A stretch of DNA of 64,000 bases from Miltoncostaea oceani (GTDB taxonomy: Bacteria > Actinomycetota > Thermoleophilia > Miltoncostaeales > Miltoncostaeaceae). Shown piece by piece: positions 1 through 9,223 of the stretch. Positions within the stretch are counted from its first letter, which is position 1, and every line of letters begins with the position of its first letter. The position numbers and the translations under genes were made by a program. The notes beneath the pieces are model-generated. The model worked only from the letters and a program-made list of their open reading frames with translations, was not told the origin of the DNA and did not search any database. Location: assembly GCF_018141545.1 (NCBI RefSeq), contig NZ_CP064357.1:558001-622000 (forward strand), read 5' to 3'.

Positions 1-575
1 ATCACCGCCGGGCCGGTCACCGCGGAGGACGGGGCGAGCGTCAGCCGGGCGAGGATCCCCGCCCGCAGCCCCGTCGCCAGCGCCTCGGACAGAGACGCGA
101 CGAACGCGACGTCCTCGGCGTCGAACGGCTGCTCGCCGAACAGGGCGATCCCTCCCCACGCGCGACCGGACACGCGGGCGACGAGCCGCAGCTCGTCGGC
201 GCAGTCGAGGTTCGGGAGGATCAGGTCGCGCATGCGCGCCGATCGCCGGACGTCGCCGCCGGTCGCGTGGTGCACACCCGCGGCGGGCACGTCGGCATGG
301 GCCAACTCGGTGAAGCTCGTAGGCTCGACCTGGCCGTACTCGACGAGCCCCCACTGCTCGTCGAACTCGTCGCGTCCCTCGATGTCACCGTACTTGAAGC
401 CCCCGGTGAGCAGGTTCGTCGCCGGGTCGAGGGTCGCCACACAGCTCGCGCAGGAGGGCATCGCCCGCTGCAGGGACGCGGTGAACTCGGCGCAGAAGGT
501 AACGATGTCCATCCCGCCGCGGGCGAGGACCTCGACATCGCGACGTACGCGTTCGGCGGTCAGCTCGCGTCCCAC
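1..575 (-). CDS. LuxR-family transcriptional regulator, N-terminal part (cut by window edge)
   Basis: The minus-strand frame is open from a GTG near 575 to the window edge, so only about 191 N-terminal residues are present. The visible part is the GAF-like sensor region that precedes a LuxR helix-turn-helix in a common actinobacterial regulator family. It has the pattern of a short lead helix, FCAEF, a PCASC pair and a hydrophobic strand series ending near VSGRAWGGIAL. The helix-turn-helix itself would lie beyond the edge and is not seen. It would bind DNA in response to an unknown signal. It is divergent from the membrane protein at 689. The family call rests on resemblance of the sensor half only, so another GAF-containing regulator is possible. 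Confidence 0.6.
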   Translation of the reverse strand, partial: MGRELTAERVRRDVEVLARGGMDIVTFCAEFTASLQRAMPSCASCVATLDPATNLLTGGFKYGDIEGRDEFDEQWGLVEYGQVEPTSFTELAHADVPAAGVHHATGGDVRRSARMRDLILPNLDCADELRLVARVSGRAWGGIALFGEQPFDAEDVAFVASLSEALATGLRAGILARLTLAPSSAVTGPAV

Positions 576-688
576 GTGCGCAGTATGGGGGCGCCCGGCG
601 GCGCGGGACACCCCCAGATGTCTGGGGGGTGGCGGCAGCGGGGGATCTGGGATTGCCCGGACCCCGCGCGCCGGGGAGGCTCGCAGCC

Positions 689-1354
689 ATGCCGACCGCT
701 GCCCGAACGCTCCCACACCCCGCGCCCACCGGCGCCTCCGCCGACGACCGTGTCCGACCCCTGGGCGCCGCGTGCGCCGCGGGCGGACTGCTCGGAGTCC
801 TCATCACCACCGTCCAGGTCATCCACGCGACGTCGTCGTCGACGCCGGACGATCTCTGGCGATCCCCGTGGTCGTCCGGTGCCTTTATCGTCGTCGGCCT
901 GCTGTGGTGCGTCTCCCACGCGCTCGTCCTCGCGGGGCTCGTCGGCCTGCGGCGCAGCGGACACGGCGGCCCGGGCCGAGCGGCCGCCGCCGGGGCGGCC
1001 CTCGCGATCGCCGGGACGTCACTGATCCTCGTCGGTGAGATCGCCGGCATGACGATCGGCGACCGTTCCGAGGACTCGGGTGCCGCCGGGGCCGTCGCGG
1101 CCGTCTACGGGGTGGGGACGCTCCTGGCCGTGATCGGCCTCGCCCTCCTCGGGCGCGAGGTCCTGCGCACCGGATCGTGGACCGGCTGGCGCCGCGGGAT
1201 CCCGCTCGCGTTGGCCGGGTGGGGGATCATGCTCCTCTGGCTCCCCCTCACCCCGCTAGCGCCGGTCGGCAGCCTCGTGATCGACGCGTTGTTCGTCGCC
1301 CTCGGCGTCGCGCTCTACACGCAGCCCTCACCCGTTCGCTCCGAGCAGGGGTGA
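689..1354 (+). CDS. Six-helix membrane protein of unknown function
   Basis: A protein of 221 residues with about six hydrophobic segments (near residues 26-46, 61-83, 95-118, 130-152, 165-183 and 190-208) and few charged residues between them, so an integral membrane protein. The ATG at 689 was chosen because GGGGAGG lies 8-9 bases upstream; an in-frame extension to 629 has no such site and an unlikely sequence. I do not recognise a family or a catalytic motif. It stands alone between a divergent regulator and an ATP-grasp gene. Confidence 0.6.
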   Translation: MPTAARTLPHPAPTGASADDRVRPLGAACAAGGLLGVLITTVQVIHATSSSTPDDLWRSPWSSGAFIVVGLLWCVSHALVLAGLVGLRRSGHGGPGRAAAAGAALAIAGTSLILVGEIAGMTIGDRSEDSGAAGAVAAVYGVGTLLAVIGLALLGREVLRTGSWTGWRRGIPLALAGWGIMLLWLPLTPLAPVGSLVIDALFVALGVALYTQPSPVRSEQG

Positions 1355-1583
1355 ACCGGCAGCCCTGACGGATCGATCCGATCAACGTACGAGGTCGCGC
1401 TCCCGGGGCCGCGGGCGACCTCCTCCGTAGACAATCAACTCAAACACGTGGGCGTTGTGCTCCTCGCCGAACCCGCGCCGTGAACGTGGCTCCGCTCCTC
1501 CAGAAGCGTCCGCGGAACGCGCCCCACTCTGGGTCACCGCCCTGTCGCTATAGGCTCGGCGCCCGAGTGACGATCCCGACCGC

Positions 1584-2810
1584 ATGCCCCTCCTCCCACT
1601 GATCCCCAACGCCCGCGCGGCCACCCGGCCCGCGACCGTGGCGGGTGCGGCCACCGGGCCCCCGGGGACGGTGCTGGTGTTGTGGTGCGGACACCGGCCC
1701 GGCCCCTGGGCCGTGCGCAGCCTGCGCGCCGCCGGCCACCGGGTGATCGCGGCGCACCCGCGCGACGACCCGGGCGGGCGCTCCACCACCGTCCTGTCGC
1801 CCCGCTGGTACCCGCCGGCCGTCGCCGACCCGCCCGCGTTCCTGGCCTGGGTGCGGGAGACCTGCCTCCTCGAGGGCGTCGACGTGATCCTGCCGCTCGA
1901 CGAGGACGTCGTGCGCCTGCTCGCCGAGAACCCCCTCGGCCTGACGCGCACGGTGGTGGCCGGCCCCGACGCCCGCCAGTTCCGCATGCTCTGCGACAAG
2001 CTCGAGCTCGCCGACACCGCCGCCCTCGCGGGCGCCGACCACCCCGCGAGCGTCGAGGTCGGCATCGACGGCCCCGCCGGCCCCTGGCCGGACCTGCCGT
2101 CGATCGTCAAGCCGCGCACCTCCCTCTCGGACGCCGCCGCCGCCCCCGTCGTCGCCGTGCGCACCGTCGAGGAGCGCGACGCCGCCATCGCCCACCTGCG
2201 CGTCTCCGGCCTCGACGCCGTCGTGCAGGAGCAGATCATCGGCCGCCCCTGGGTCCTCCACTGCGTGCGCGACGCCACGGGCACCGTCGGCATGGTCGCG
2301 GCCCGGGTCGAGACCACCTATCCGCGGATCGTCGGCACCAGCTCCGTCTCGACCGTCGTCCCGATCCCGCCCGACCTGGAACGCCACGCCGCGCGCCTGC
2401 TCGACGTCGCCGGCTACGTCGGCCCGTGCTGCATGAACCTGCTGGAGCGCGACGGCCGCTACTGGTTCCACGACATCAACCTGCGCCTCGCGGCGTCCGT
2501 CGGCGCGTCCGTCTCCGCCGGCTTCGACCTGCCGCGCCTCGGCGTGGAGGCCGCCCTCGGGAGGATGGTCCTGCCCGTCGGCGCCCGGATGCGGTCCATC
2601 ACCTACGTCCCCCTCGAGGGGGAGCGGTCCGCGCTGCGCGACGCCCTCGCCGGGCGGATCGGCGACGCGCCACGGGCCCTTGCGGGGCGCATCGCCCGCG
2701 CCGCCGTCGCCCGCGACCACCAGCTCGACCCGCCGCTCCGCGACCCCCAGTGGGCGTTCGACCGGGTGGCGGCGCTCCTGCGGCGTGGCCTGCGGGCCCT
2801 CCGCCTCTAG
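1584..2810 (+). CDS. ATP-grasp domain protein
   Basis: A protein of 408 residues with the layout of stand-alone ATP-grasp ligases. There is an N-terminal Rossmann-like pre-ATP-grasp part (about residues 28-130, with the strand VLVLWCGHRPG) and a central lid with SIVKPRTS (near 173-180), the usual nucleotide-contacting lysine segment. The C-terminal metal-binding part reads FHDINLRLAAS (near 297-307), where D, N and R match the usual Mg-ATP ligand spacing. Such enzymes join a carboxylate to an amine or thiol through an acyl-phosphate; the substrate cannot be told. Many relatives act in cell-wall or peptide biosynthesis, but no partner genes are near. No clear ribosome site precedes the ATG, so the start could lie slightly downstream. 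Confidence 0.8.
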   Translation: MPLLPLIPNARAATRPATVAGAATGPPGTVLVLWCGHRPGPWAVRSLRAAGHRVIAAHPRDDPGGRSTTVLSPRWYPPAVADPPAFLAWVRETCLLEGVDVILPLDEDVVRLLAENPLGLTRTVVAGPDARQFRMLCDKLELADTAALAGADHPASVEVGIDGPAGPWPDLPSIVKPRTSLSDAAAAPVVAVRTVEERDAAIAHLRVSGLDAVVQEQIIGRPWVLHCVRDATGTVGMVAARVETTYPRIVGTSSVSTVVPIPPDLERHAARLLDVAGYVGPCCMNLLERDGRYWFHDINLRLAASVGASVSAGFDLPRLGVEAALGRMVLPVGARMRSITYVPLEGERSALRDALAGRIGDAPRALAGRIARAAVARDHQLDPPLRDPQWAFDRVAALLRRGLRALRL

Positions 2811-3509
2811 GCCGCCCCCGAGGACCCCCCGGCCAGCCACTCCTGCAGGGTGAGGTGGCGCGGCGAGTGCCGACCGCCCGCGAGCTCGCCCCGGATCTCG
2901 CCGACCCCGCTGGAGACAGTCGTCCGCCCTGAAACGACTCCAGAGACTGCGCCGCGCCCACCCGACGGACTCCCCGGGCCCGTCGGTGCACACCGTCTGC
3001 TTCGGACTTCAACCGCCCGGGTAGCGGCAGGCTGATGGCACGAGGTCACCATGACCGAAGTCGGCGAGACCACCAACGCGCCTCGGGCGGCTAGGTCGGA
3101 GCCCGCAGGCGACGCCTATCCGATCGACGTGCGGGCGAGGCCGCCCATCAAGACGGGCGCGCATCAGCCGGCCCGTTCGACGCCGAGGCGGACGGCGAGA
3201 ACCCGTGACGTGCCTCGCGTCGAAGCCGGCGCCGCCCTCTTTCTGGTTTCGCGGAACGACACCAAGGAAATTCTGAATGTCCAGCAGGGTCGAGGAGGCA
3301 ACCTCGATCGAACGCCACGCCCGAGGACTTGGAGTAGACATGTCGATGGACGCTGCCGCCGCCGGACCGCACGGGGACGCTTCTCCGCGCGTTCGCGTTC
3401 GCGGGACCCGGCTTCACTCGGCCGGCCCCTTCCCCGATGAATCAATGGTTGGGGGGAGTCGGCGATCCGCAGACTCGCCCGCTGCCGTCTCTTGGTCGGA
3501 GGTGGCGGC
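2811..3509. other. Non-coding gap of about 700 bp
   Basis: No convincing gene. A plus-strand reading frame from an ATG at 3051 has a weak ribosome site (GAGG) but reads as low-complexity Arg/Pro-rich sequence after about 90 residues. A minus-strand frame ending at 2807 finishes with RHLTLQEWLAGG, which looks protein-like and may be a gene relic, but I cannot assign it. Confidence 0.4.
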
Positions 3510-4658
3510 GTGAAGGCCCTCGTCTACAACGGTGCGCGCGACGTCGTCGTCAAGGACGTCCCGGACGCCCGGATCGAAGCCGCCAACGATGTCCTGGTCA
3601 AGGTCACGAGCACCAACATCTGCGGTTCGGACCTCCACATCTACGAGGGCCGCACCGACATGGAGGACGGCCGGATCATCGGCCACGAGAACCTCGGTGA
3701 AGTGATCGAGGTAGGCCCGGGCGTGGTGAAGGTAAAGGTCGGCGACATGGTCTGCCTGCCGTTCAACATCGGCTGCGGCTTCTGCCGCAACTGCGAACGC
3801 GGCCTCACCGGTTTCTGCCTCAGCGTCAACCCCGGCATGGCGGGGGGCGCATACGGCTACCCGATGATGGGTCCGTACGAAGGCGGCCAAGCCGAACTGC
3901 TGCGCGTCCCGTTTGGGGACTTCAACTGCCTGAAGCTCCCAGAGGACGCACGCGAGAAGGAAGCTGACTACGCGCTCCTGTCGGACATCTGGCCCACCGG
4001 ATGGCACGGCACCGAGCTCGCCGGGGTCGCGCCGGGCGATTCGGTCGTCATCTTCGGCGGCGGCCCCGTCGGTCTGATGGCCGCATTGTCCGCCAAGGTC
4101 AAGGGCGCGGAGCAGATCATGTTGGTCGATCGCCAGAAGGATCGTCTGAAGCTGGCCGAGGAGATCGGTGTGACGGCGATCGACGACACCGATGGCGAGC
4201 ACGTCGAGAAGATCCTGGAGCTGACCCGCGGCGAAGGCGCCGCATGCGGCGTTGAGGCGGTCGGCTGGCAGGCCCACGACCCCCAGGGCCACGAAGTCCC
4301 GAACGCCACGATGAACGACCTGGTGGCGTCGGTTCGTGCGACGGGAGGGATCGGCGTCGTCGGCGTCTTCGTCCCCGAGGACCCGAAGGCGGAGGACGAG
4401 TTGATGCAGAAGGGGCAGATCGCGTTCGACTTCGGCCAGTTCTTCACCAAGGGACAGAGGATGGGCACCGGGCAGGCGAACGTGAAGCAGTACAACCGCC
4501 AGCTCCGCGACCTCATCCACGCCGGCAGGGCTACGCCGTCGTGGATCGTCAGCCACCACCTCCACCTCGATGAGGCGCCCGGTGCGTACGCCCACTTCGA
4601 CGCCCGCGATGACGGTTGGACGAAAGTCATCCTGCATCCCGACGGGGCGACCACCTGA
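3510..4658 (+). CDS. fdhA: Glutathione-independent formaldehyde dehydrogenase (zinc, NAD)
   Basis: Medium-chain zinc alcohol dehydrogenase fold, 382 residues, closely resembling the Pseudomonas putida glutathione-independent formaldehyde dehydrogenase (398 residues). That enzyme oxidises formaldehyde to formate with NAD bound tightly. Catalytic zinc ligands are Cys38 and His59 (GHE). Structural zinc cysteines are 89, 92, 95 and 103. The dinucleotide motif GGGPVG is at 183-188. The segment NPGMAGGAYGY is typical of this subgroup rather than of ordinary alcohol dehydrogenases. The GTG at 3510 is preferred because GGAGG lies 8 bases upstream; a TTG at 3492 is in frame but overlaps that site. It is monocistronic and ends in a strong terminator. 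The likely role is aldehyde detoxification in the cytoplasm. Confidence 0.85.
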   Translation: MKALVYNGARDVVVKDVPDARIEAANDVLVKVTSTNICGSDLHIYEGRTDMEDGRIIGHENLGEVIEVGPGVVKVKVGDMVCLPFNIGCGFCRNCERGLTGFCLSVNPGMAGGAYGYPMMGPYEGGQAELLRVPFGDFNCLKLPEDAREKEADYALLSDIWPTGWHGTELAGVAPGDSVVIFGGGPVGLMAALSAKVKGAEQIMLVDRQKDRLKLAEEIGVTAIDDTDGEHVEKILELTRGEGAACGVEAVGWQAHDPQGHEVPNATMNDLVASVRATGGIGVVGVFVPEDPKAEDELMQKGQIAFDFGQFFTKGQRMGTGQANVKQYNRQLRDLIHAGRATPSWIVSHHLHLDEAPGAYAHFDARDDGWTKVILHPDGATT

Positions 4659-4987
4659 TTCAGGATCGCCGAGGGAACCGCGCCGAGGCCACTGGTGCTC
4701 GGCGCGGTTTCCCAGGACGCCGGCCACCGGGGTCGCGCCCCCAACAGGGCATAGTCCCCACGGTGACGCGGCAGTGCTTCCCGAGGAGATCCACCTCGAC
4801 CGGCCGGACCCACCCGCCGCTACCGGGCTCCACATTCCCAGTGGAACGCTTGCGAGGCCCCTCCCCGCATAGGACGCTTTGCTGGTTCAACCGGCAGCCG
4901 GTATCCCACCGTTGATCGAGGGCGCGCAGGCGAGGGCCGTGGCGATGGAAACTCTCGCCGGTGTGGACGGTGGGCGATACTTGATGC
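4659..4987. other. Non-coding gap with a terminator
   Basis: Holds the terminator hairpin of the formaldehyde dehydrogenase gene near its left end and presumably the promoter of the phosphatase gene at its right end. No gene, RNA gene or repeat was recognised in the rest. Confidence 0.5.
4676..4709 (+). terminator. Rho-independent-like terminator of formaldehyde dehydrogenase gene
   Basis: A perfect 12-bp stem, AACCGCGCCGAG paired with CTCGGCGCGGTT around a 10-base loop, begins 17 bases after the stop codon and is followed by TTCCC. There is no long T tract, as is usual in very GC-rich genomes. Confidence 0.7.
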
Positions 4988-7474
4988 GTGAGTAGCCTCG
5001 AGGGACCCGATCCGGCCGGCGTCGAGCGCATCCGGACGGCCCGTCAGCGCCTCCTCACCGTCCTCATCGTCATCACCTGCCTCGTCGCCGTCGTCGTCAC
5101 GGCCGGGGTCCTGGTCTCTCGCCAGATCAACAGGGAGGCGACGAACCGCTTCGTCGAGGACGCGATCCCGCTGCAGGCAAGCGTCGACCGGCTCGTACTC
5201 GGTGTCGTCGAGGAGCAGAGCGGCGTCCGCGGCTACATCATCTCGGGCGATCCAGGGGAACTGGTCAACGCCCAGGAGGGTCGGCAGGCGACGCAATCGG
5301 AGCTGCGCTACATCTCCGGTCACCTCGCCGGCCACCCCGACCTGGCTGCCCTGGTGGAGCGTGTGCGTCCCCAGATCAGGCTGCTGCAGTCCTATTTCGA
5401 TGACCAGAGTGCGTTGGTAGCCTCGGGCCGCGCCGACGCAGCCGCTCAGCGCCTCGTCATCGGGGTCGCCCTCGCCGCACGGTTCCGGACGACGGCGGAT
5501 GAGATGGTGGCCGACACGGAGGAGTTCGTCCGCGACGCGAAAGCGGCGCAGGACTCACGCTCGAATCTCCTGACGCTGCTGCTGGTCACAGTGGGTGGGT
5601 GCGCCCTCTTGCTCGTCGGGGTGGTCACAGCCGTCGTCCCCCGCGGGGCGGCTCGCCTGCTCGGCGACCTCGAAGGCGAACGCGCCGCCGCCGACCGGGC
5701 GGAGGCACGGACCGCGGTCCTCCAGGAACTGACCGCAGCCCTCGCGGTCGCCCCGACGGTCTCCGACGTCGCCCAAGTCGTCCTCGAACAGGGCCTCGTT
5801 GCCACAGGGGCATCCGCCGGCTCCGTCGCAATGGTCAGCCCGGGGGGGGACTCGCTCAGGACCGTTGGCCTCGCGGGTTACCCGGAGGAGATCGTCGGCG
5901 CCTTCGGGGAATACCCCTTGAACGCGGCGCTTCCCGCCCCTGACTGCATCCGGGAGGGCCCGATCTTCATGAGCGACTCCGCGGCGGTCGTCGCCCGCTA
6001 CCCCGACCTCGAGCGATTCCACCGCGATACCGGACACGAGGCAGTCGCGTCGCTTCCGCTGTGCGTGGAAGGCCGGCCGATCGGTGGCCTCACGCTGAGT
6101 TACCCCGACGCCCAGAGGTTCGGTGAGGCGGACCGTGCCTTCCTGAGGGCCGTGACCGACCTGTCTGCGCAGACCCTTGATCGAGCCCGCCTCTACGACA
6201 ACGAGCGCCGCGACGCCGAACGCCAGCATTTCCTCGCCGAGGCAGGGGTGCTGCTGACGAGCTCACTCGACGCCCGCGCAACCCTCGCCGCACTGACGAG
6301 ACTCGCTGTTCCACGACTCGCGGACTGGTGCAGCGTCAGCCTCCCCGCCCACGACTCCATCGACACGGTGGCTGTAGCCCATAAGGATCCCGCCCGGATC
6401 GCCCTCGTCGAGGATCTCGTGACTCGCTTCCCTGCCCAGCCGTCGGACGAGACAGGGGCGGCGGCGGTGCTCCGCACCGGGCTGCCGGAGTTCACCCCCG
6501 TAATCACGGATGCCCTGGTCGATGCGGCCATCCCCGACGAGGAGCTGCGTTCCCTGGTCAAGGGGCTGGGGCTCATCTCAGCGATGACGGTCCCGATCAC
6601 AGCCCGCGGCCGCACGTTGGGTGTCCTGTCCCTCGCCAGCTCGGAATCCGGGCGTCACTTCGACGCGGAGGACCTGTCGTTCGCCCAGGACGTCGCGGGC
6701 CGCGCCGGGTTGGCGATCGACAACGTACTGCTCTACCAGCGGGCGCAGCACATCGCGACGACCCTTCAGAACAGCCTCCTTCCATCCAGACTCCCCACCA
6801 TCCCGGGGGTGGACGTCGCCGCACGGTTCCGCGCGGCGGGTGAGGGCGTCGAGGTTGGAGGCGATTTCTATGACCTCTTCGCCCTGCCTGGCGACTCGGG
6901 ATGGGCGGCCGTGCTCGGCGACGTCTGCGGGAAAGGCCCCGAGGCCGCCTCCCTCACGGCCCTGGCGCGCTACACCGTGCGCGCCGAAGCCGACGCCCCC
7001 GGCCCGGCGGAGGTCCTGTCGCGCGTGAATCAGGCGATCATCTCCCAACGTGGCGACGGTCGCTTCCTCACGATGGCGTGCGTCTGGATGCACCACGACA
7101 CCACCGGCCTCCGCGCCAGGATCGGACGAGGTGGCCACACGCCCTCACTGGTCGTCCGCTCCGACAGACGGGTCGAGGCACTCGCACCGCCGGGGACGCT
7201 GGTCGGCGTCTTCCCGGGTGCGGAGTTCGAAGAAACGGACTTCGCGCTCGCCGCAGGCGACTGCCTCGTCCTCTACAGCGACGGTGTCACCGAGTCCCGC
7301 TCTCCGTCAGGCGAGTTCTTCGGCACGGAGCGCCTCATTCACCTCCTTCGCACGGCCTCCTGGGCGTCTGCCGCCGACCTCGCCGAGCGCATCGAATCGG
7401 CTTGCCACTCCTTCGGGAACGGTCGGATAGCCGACGATCTCGCCCTCCTGGTCATCTCCGTGAGCCCTTCGTAG
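4988..7474 (+). CDS. Membrane sensor with two GAF domains and a SpoIIE phosphatase (RsbU-like)
   Basis: A protein of 828 residues. Order: transmembrane helix (about 20-42), extracytoplasmic CHASE3-like sensor (43-195, with the typical VRGYIISGD), second transmembrane helix (200-222), a coiled linker, two GAF domains (about 245-410 and 415-590) and a C-terminal PP2C/SpoIIE phosphatase (600-825). Metal-binding motifs are intact: GGDFYD at 624-629, then GDVCGKG, YSDGVTE and a late ADD. RsbU-type phosphatases dephosphorylate a STAS anti-sigma antagonist and so release a sigma factor; STAS proteins are encoded at 14.3 and 36.6 kb, but a partnership is only inferred. Start is GTG at 4988. It is transcribed alone. 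Confidence 0.9.
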   Translation: MSSLEGPDPAGVERIRTARQRLLTVLIVITCLVAVVVTAGVLVSRQINREATNRFVEDAIPLQASVDRLVLGVVEEQSGVRGYIISGDPGELVNAQEGRQATQSELRYISGHLAGHPDLAALVERVRPQIRLLQSYFDDQSALVASGRADAAAQRLVIGVALAARFRTTADEMVADTEEFVRDAKAAQDSRSNLLTLLLVTVGGCALLLVGVVTAVVPRGAARLLGDLEGERAAADRAEARTAVLQELTAALAVAPTVSDVAQVVLEQGLVATGASAGSVAMVSPGGDSLRTVGLAGYPEEIVGAFGEYPLNAALPAPDCIREGPIFMSDSAAVVARYPDLERFHRDTGHEAVASLPLCVEGRPIGGLTLSYPDAQRFGEADRAFLRAVTDLSAQTLDRARLYDNERRDAERQHFLAEAGVLLTSSLDARATLAALTRLAVPRLADWCSVSLPAHDSIDTVAVAHKDPARIALVEDLVTRFPAQPSDETGAAAVLRTGLPEFTPVITDALVDAAIPDEELRSLVKGLGLISAMTVPITARGRTLGVLSLASSESGRHFDAEDLSFAQDVAGRAGLAIDNVLLYQRAQHIATTLQNSLLPSRLPTIPGVDVAARFRAAGEGVEVGGDFYDLFALPGDSGWAAVLGDVCGKGPEAASLTALARYTVRAEADAPGPAEVLSRVNQAIISQRGDGRFLTMACVWMHHDTTGLRARIGRGGHTPSLVVRSDRRVEALAPPGTLVGVFPGAEFEETDFALAAGDCLVLYSDGVTESRSPSGEFFGTERLIHLLRTASWASAADLAERIESACHSFGNGRIADDLALLVISVSPS

Positions 7475-7847
7475 TTCCCTGACGGCGCTCCGAGGAGACG
7501 AACGCGTAGGGCTGATCCCCGTCGGCGTCGATCTCACAGCCCGAAGATGTATCCCAGCCGCCGGCCTCCCAAACCGCCTGTGGCGATGGTGGTTCATCAC
7601 GGCGGCCTGACGCCCACCAACGCCAACGAGCAGCCGCAGAGCTTCAGGGGAGGCCGGTTCCTCAGGTGGGAAGGGAGCGCCGCGTTATCGGGAAACAAAG
7701 GCGGACGCCGAGCGGGAGCTGGCCGCAGCGATCGCGCTGCTGAAGCTGCGCCAGCTCGCCGAGCCCTCAAGCCGCGGGTGGAGCGCCTTCCGCGTTCGCA
7801 ACTCGCCCAGACGATGCCGTCGGGCGTCAGGGGGGCCCACCGCGAGC
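7475..7847. other. Gap of about 370 bp, possible short relic
   Basis: No supported gene. One plus-strand frame (about 7677-7800) reads as a plausible helical stretch (KADAERELAAAIALLKL) without a start codon. It may be a relic of a longer gene; nothing more can be said. Confidence 0.3.
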
Positions 7848-8126
7848 TCAGCCTAATGCGTCGTGAGTCTCCGTGGAGCGCGCAGGGGCCTGGGCTGACG
7901 CCCCGAGGGCCGTCTGCGGCCGATCGCTGCTTCCAGGCTTGTCTGCAACCGGGGGGCTCTCTGCAACCGGGGCGCTTTCGGCAACCTGCTCGGTAGTCAG
8001 AGATCCCTTGAGCTCCCGTATCTCGCGTCCCACGGTGCGTGCGATCCCAGGGAGGCGGGACGGTCCGAAGACCAGGAGGGCGATCACGACTACGATCATG
8101 ATCTGAACCGGGGAGATGTTGACCAC
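7848..8126 (-). CDS. tatA: TatA/TatB-family twin-arginine translocase subunit
   Basis: A protein of 92 residues with the TatA layout: a short N-terminal transmembrane helix (about residues 5-21, ending in the LLVFGPSRLPG hinge), an amphipathic helix (RTVGREIRELKGSL) and a polar, disordered tail. The FGP hinge is the hallmark of this family. TatA forms the pore of the Tat system, which exports folded proteins. Several Tat-type signals occur in this window (ferritin-like proteins at 14.7 and 19.8 kb). The GTG at 8126 is chosen because the TatA helix begins there and GAAAGGG lies upstream. It stands alone, without tatB or tatC nearby. Confidence 0.88.
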   Translation of the reverse strand: MVNISPVQIMIVVVIALLVFGPSRLPGIARTVGREIRELKGSLTTEQVAESAPVAESPPVADKPGSSDRPQTALGASAQAPARSTETHDALG

Positions 8127-9223
8127 CGAAATGCCCTTTCGGTTGTGACGCGGACGGAGCTTCGTCGAGAGCCACGGGACAAGACGACAGACCCACTCAG
8201 GAAGTCGCGTCCTATCGTTTGTTCGTAGCACGCCAAAGACCGGTTCACCGGGACGGGTCCCGCGGGCCTGGCTGACCGCCCAAGCCAGCCCCCTCGCCGC
8301 GCCGCGGCTCCCTTGGGCGACCGCGACGCTCGGGAGGGCCAACAGGGCGCCGCCACCGCGCCATCTCGGTCGACCGTATCCAAGTTGAAGGTGTGACTCT
8401 CCACGTCCGTCTCCCGTGACCGCCGGCCGCCAGTCGGCCGGATGCCGCTCAATACCCCTCGCCAAGACTCCGGCGCTCGCCCACCGGGTCCTTCTCCAAA
8501 CCGGCAACCGAGCCGCACTCGGACTACTTCATCCAGTCCTCCTCCCCTGCCGTTTCCCGCTCGCTCAGAGGTGGATCCAATACGGGACCCGGAGGGAGGC
8601 CCCGCGAGGGAGATTTCCCGGATCGGGAACTCCGAGGTCGGTGTCCGTCGGCGGGGGGCTTGACCGCGGCGGGCTACCGCAGGGAACTCAAGGGGCGTCG
8701 CCAGCTCTTCGGCTCGCCAATGTGTCCCGTGACGCGACCTGCTCCATAGCGGTACGTGCGGGGAGCGACGACACCTGGTTGTGGCCCGGGTGCCGCCGCT
8801 CGACCACGGCATCCGGCGGCTTGCCCTCGCCGGCGCGCCTCCAACCTACCCACCGCACGTCCCCAGAAACCGGAGCGACCCAGCGCCATCGAGCCGGCCC
8901 GGACGTCCACACCAGCCGCCGCCCAATCCATCGCAGAGGCGGGGGGAGCACCGCGGTAGTGGACCGCGAGCAGTGCGCAGTCGTCGCGAGCGTCGCGGGG
9001 CCCCCCGTTCCGACTCAGCGACCCGGCCGGATCATCGTCGGGGCGGCGGACTGCCCTCGCGATTTCGTCGAGGCCTCGTCGATACTTCGGCGACGACCCC
9101 GTGGCCCGCGCACCGGCCGCCCCCGCGCGCCCCGCGGGCGGCGATGGAGCTCGAGCCGGCCAACCCGCCGGCGCGGCACGCGGTCGGCGTGGGGGTCCGC
9201 ACCCTGCGGCGCGCACCCGACGG
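8127..9223. other. Non-coding gap of about 1.1 kb with a phosphatase relic
   Basis: No intact gene. The right part, next to the Crp/Fnr gene, contains a minus-strand fragment resembling the end of a SpoIIE phosphatase, listed separately. The remainder shows no recognisable protein, RNA gene or repeat. Confidence 0.4.
8941..9096 (-). pseudogene. Relic of a SpoIIE phosphatase C-terminus
   Basis: About 50 residues on the minus strand read like the last helix and strand of a PP2C/SpoIIE phosphatase: RRGLDEIARAV, a short variable part, then RDDCALLAVHYRG, where DD is the usual final metal ligand pair. The frame has no upstream catalytic domain; it runs into unrelated sequence and then the Crp/Fnr gene. 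It is most simply a remnant left after deletion of a larger gene. Confidence 0.4.

Noticed and set aside
1548-2993. Long minus-strand frame across the ATP-grasp gene
   Set aside because: Repetitive Gly/Ala/Asp/Arg sequence with no motif; a shadow of the real gene.
3051-3440. Plus-strand open frame of 129 codons before the formaldehyde dehydrogenase gene
   Set aside because: Only a weak ribosome site; the second half is Arg/Pro/Ser low-complexity sequence typical of random frames in GC-rich DNA.
3414-4835. Long minus-strand frame across the formaldehyde dehydrogenase gene
   Set aside because: It mirrors the true coding frame; translation shows no domain, and the plus-strand gene has all zinc and NAD motifs.
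4880-4915. Possible tRNA-like GGTTCAA stretch
   Set aside because: No acceptor or anticodon stem can be formed around it.
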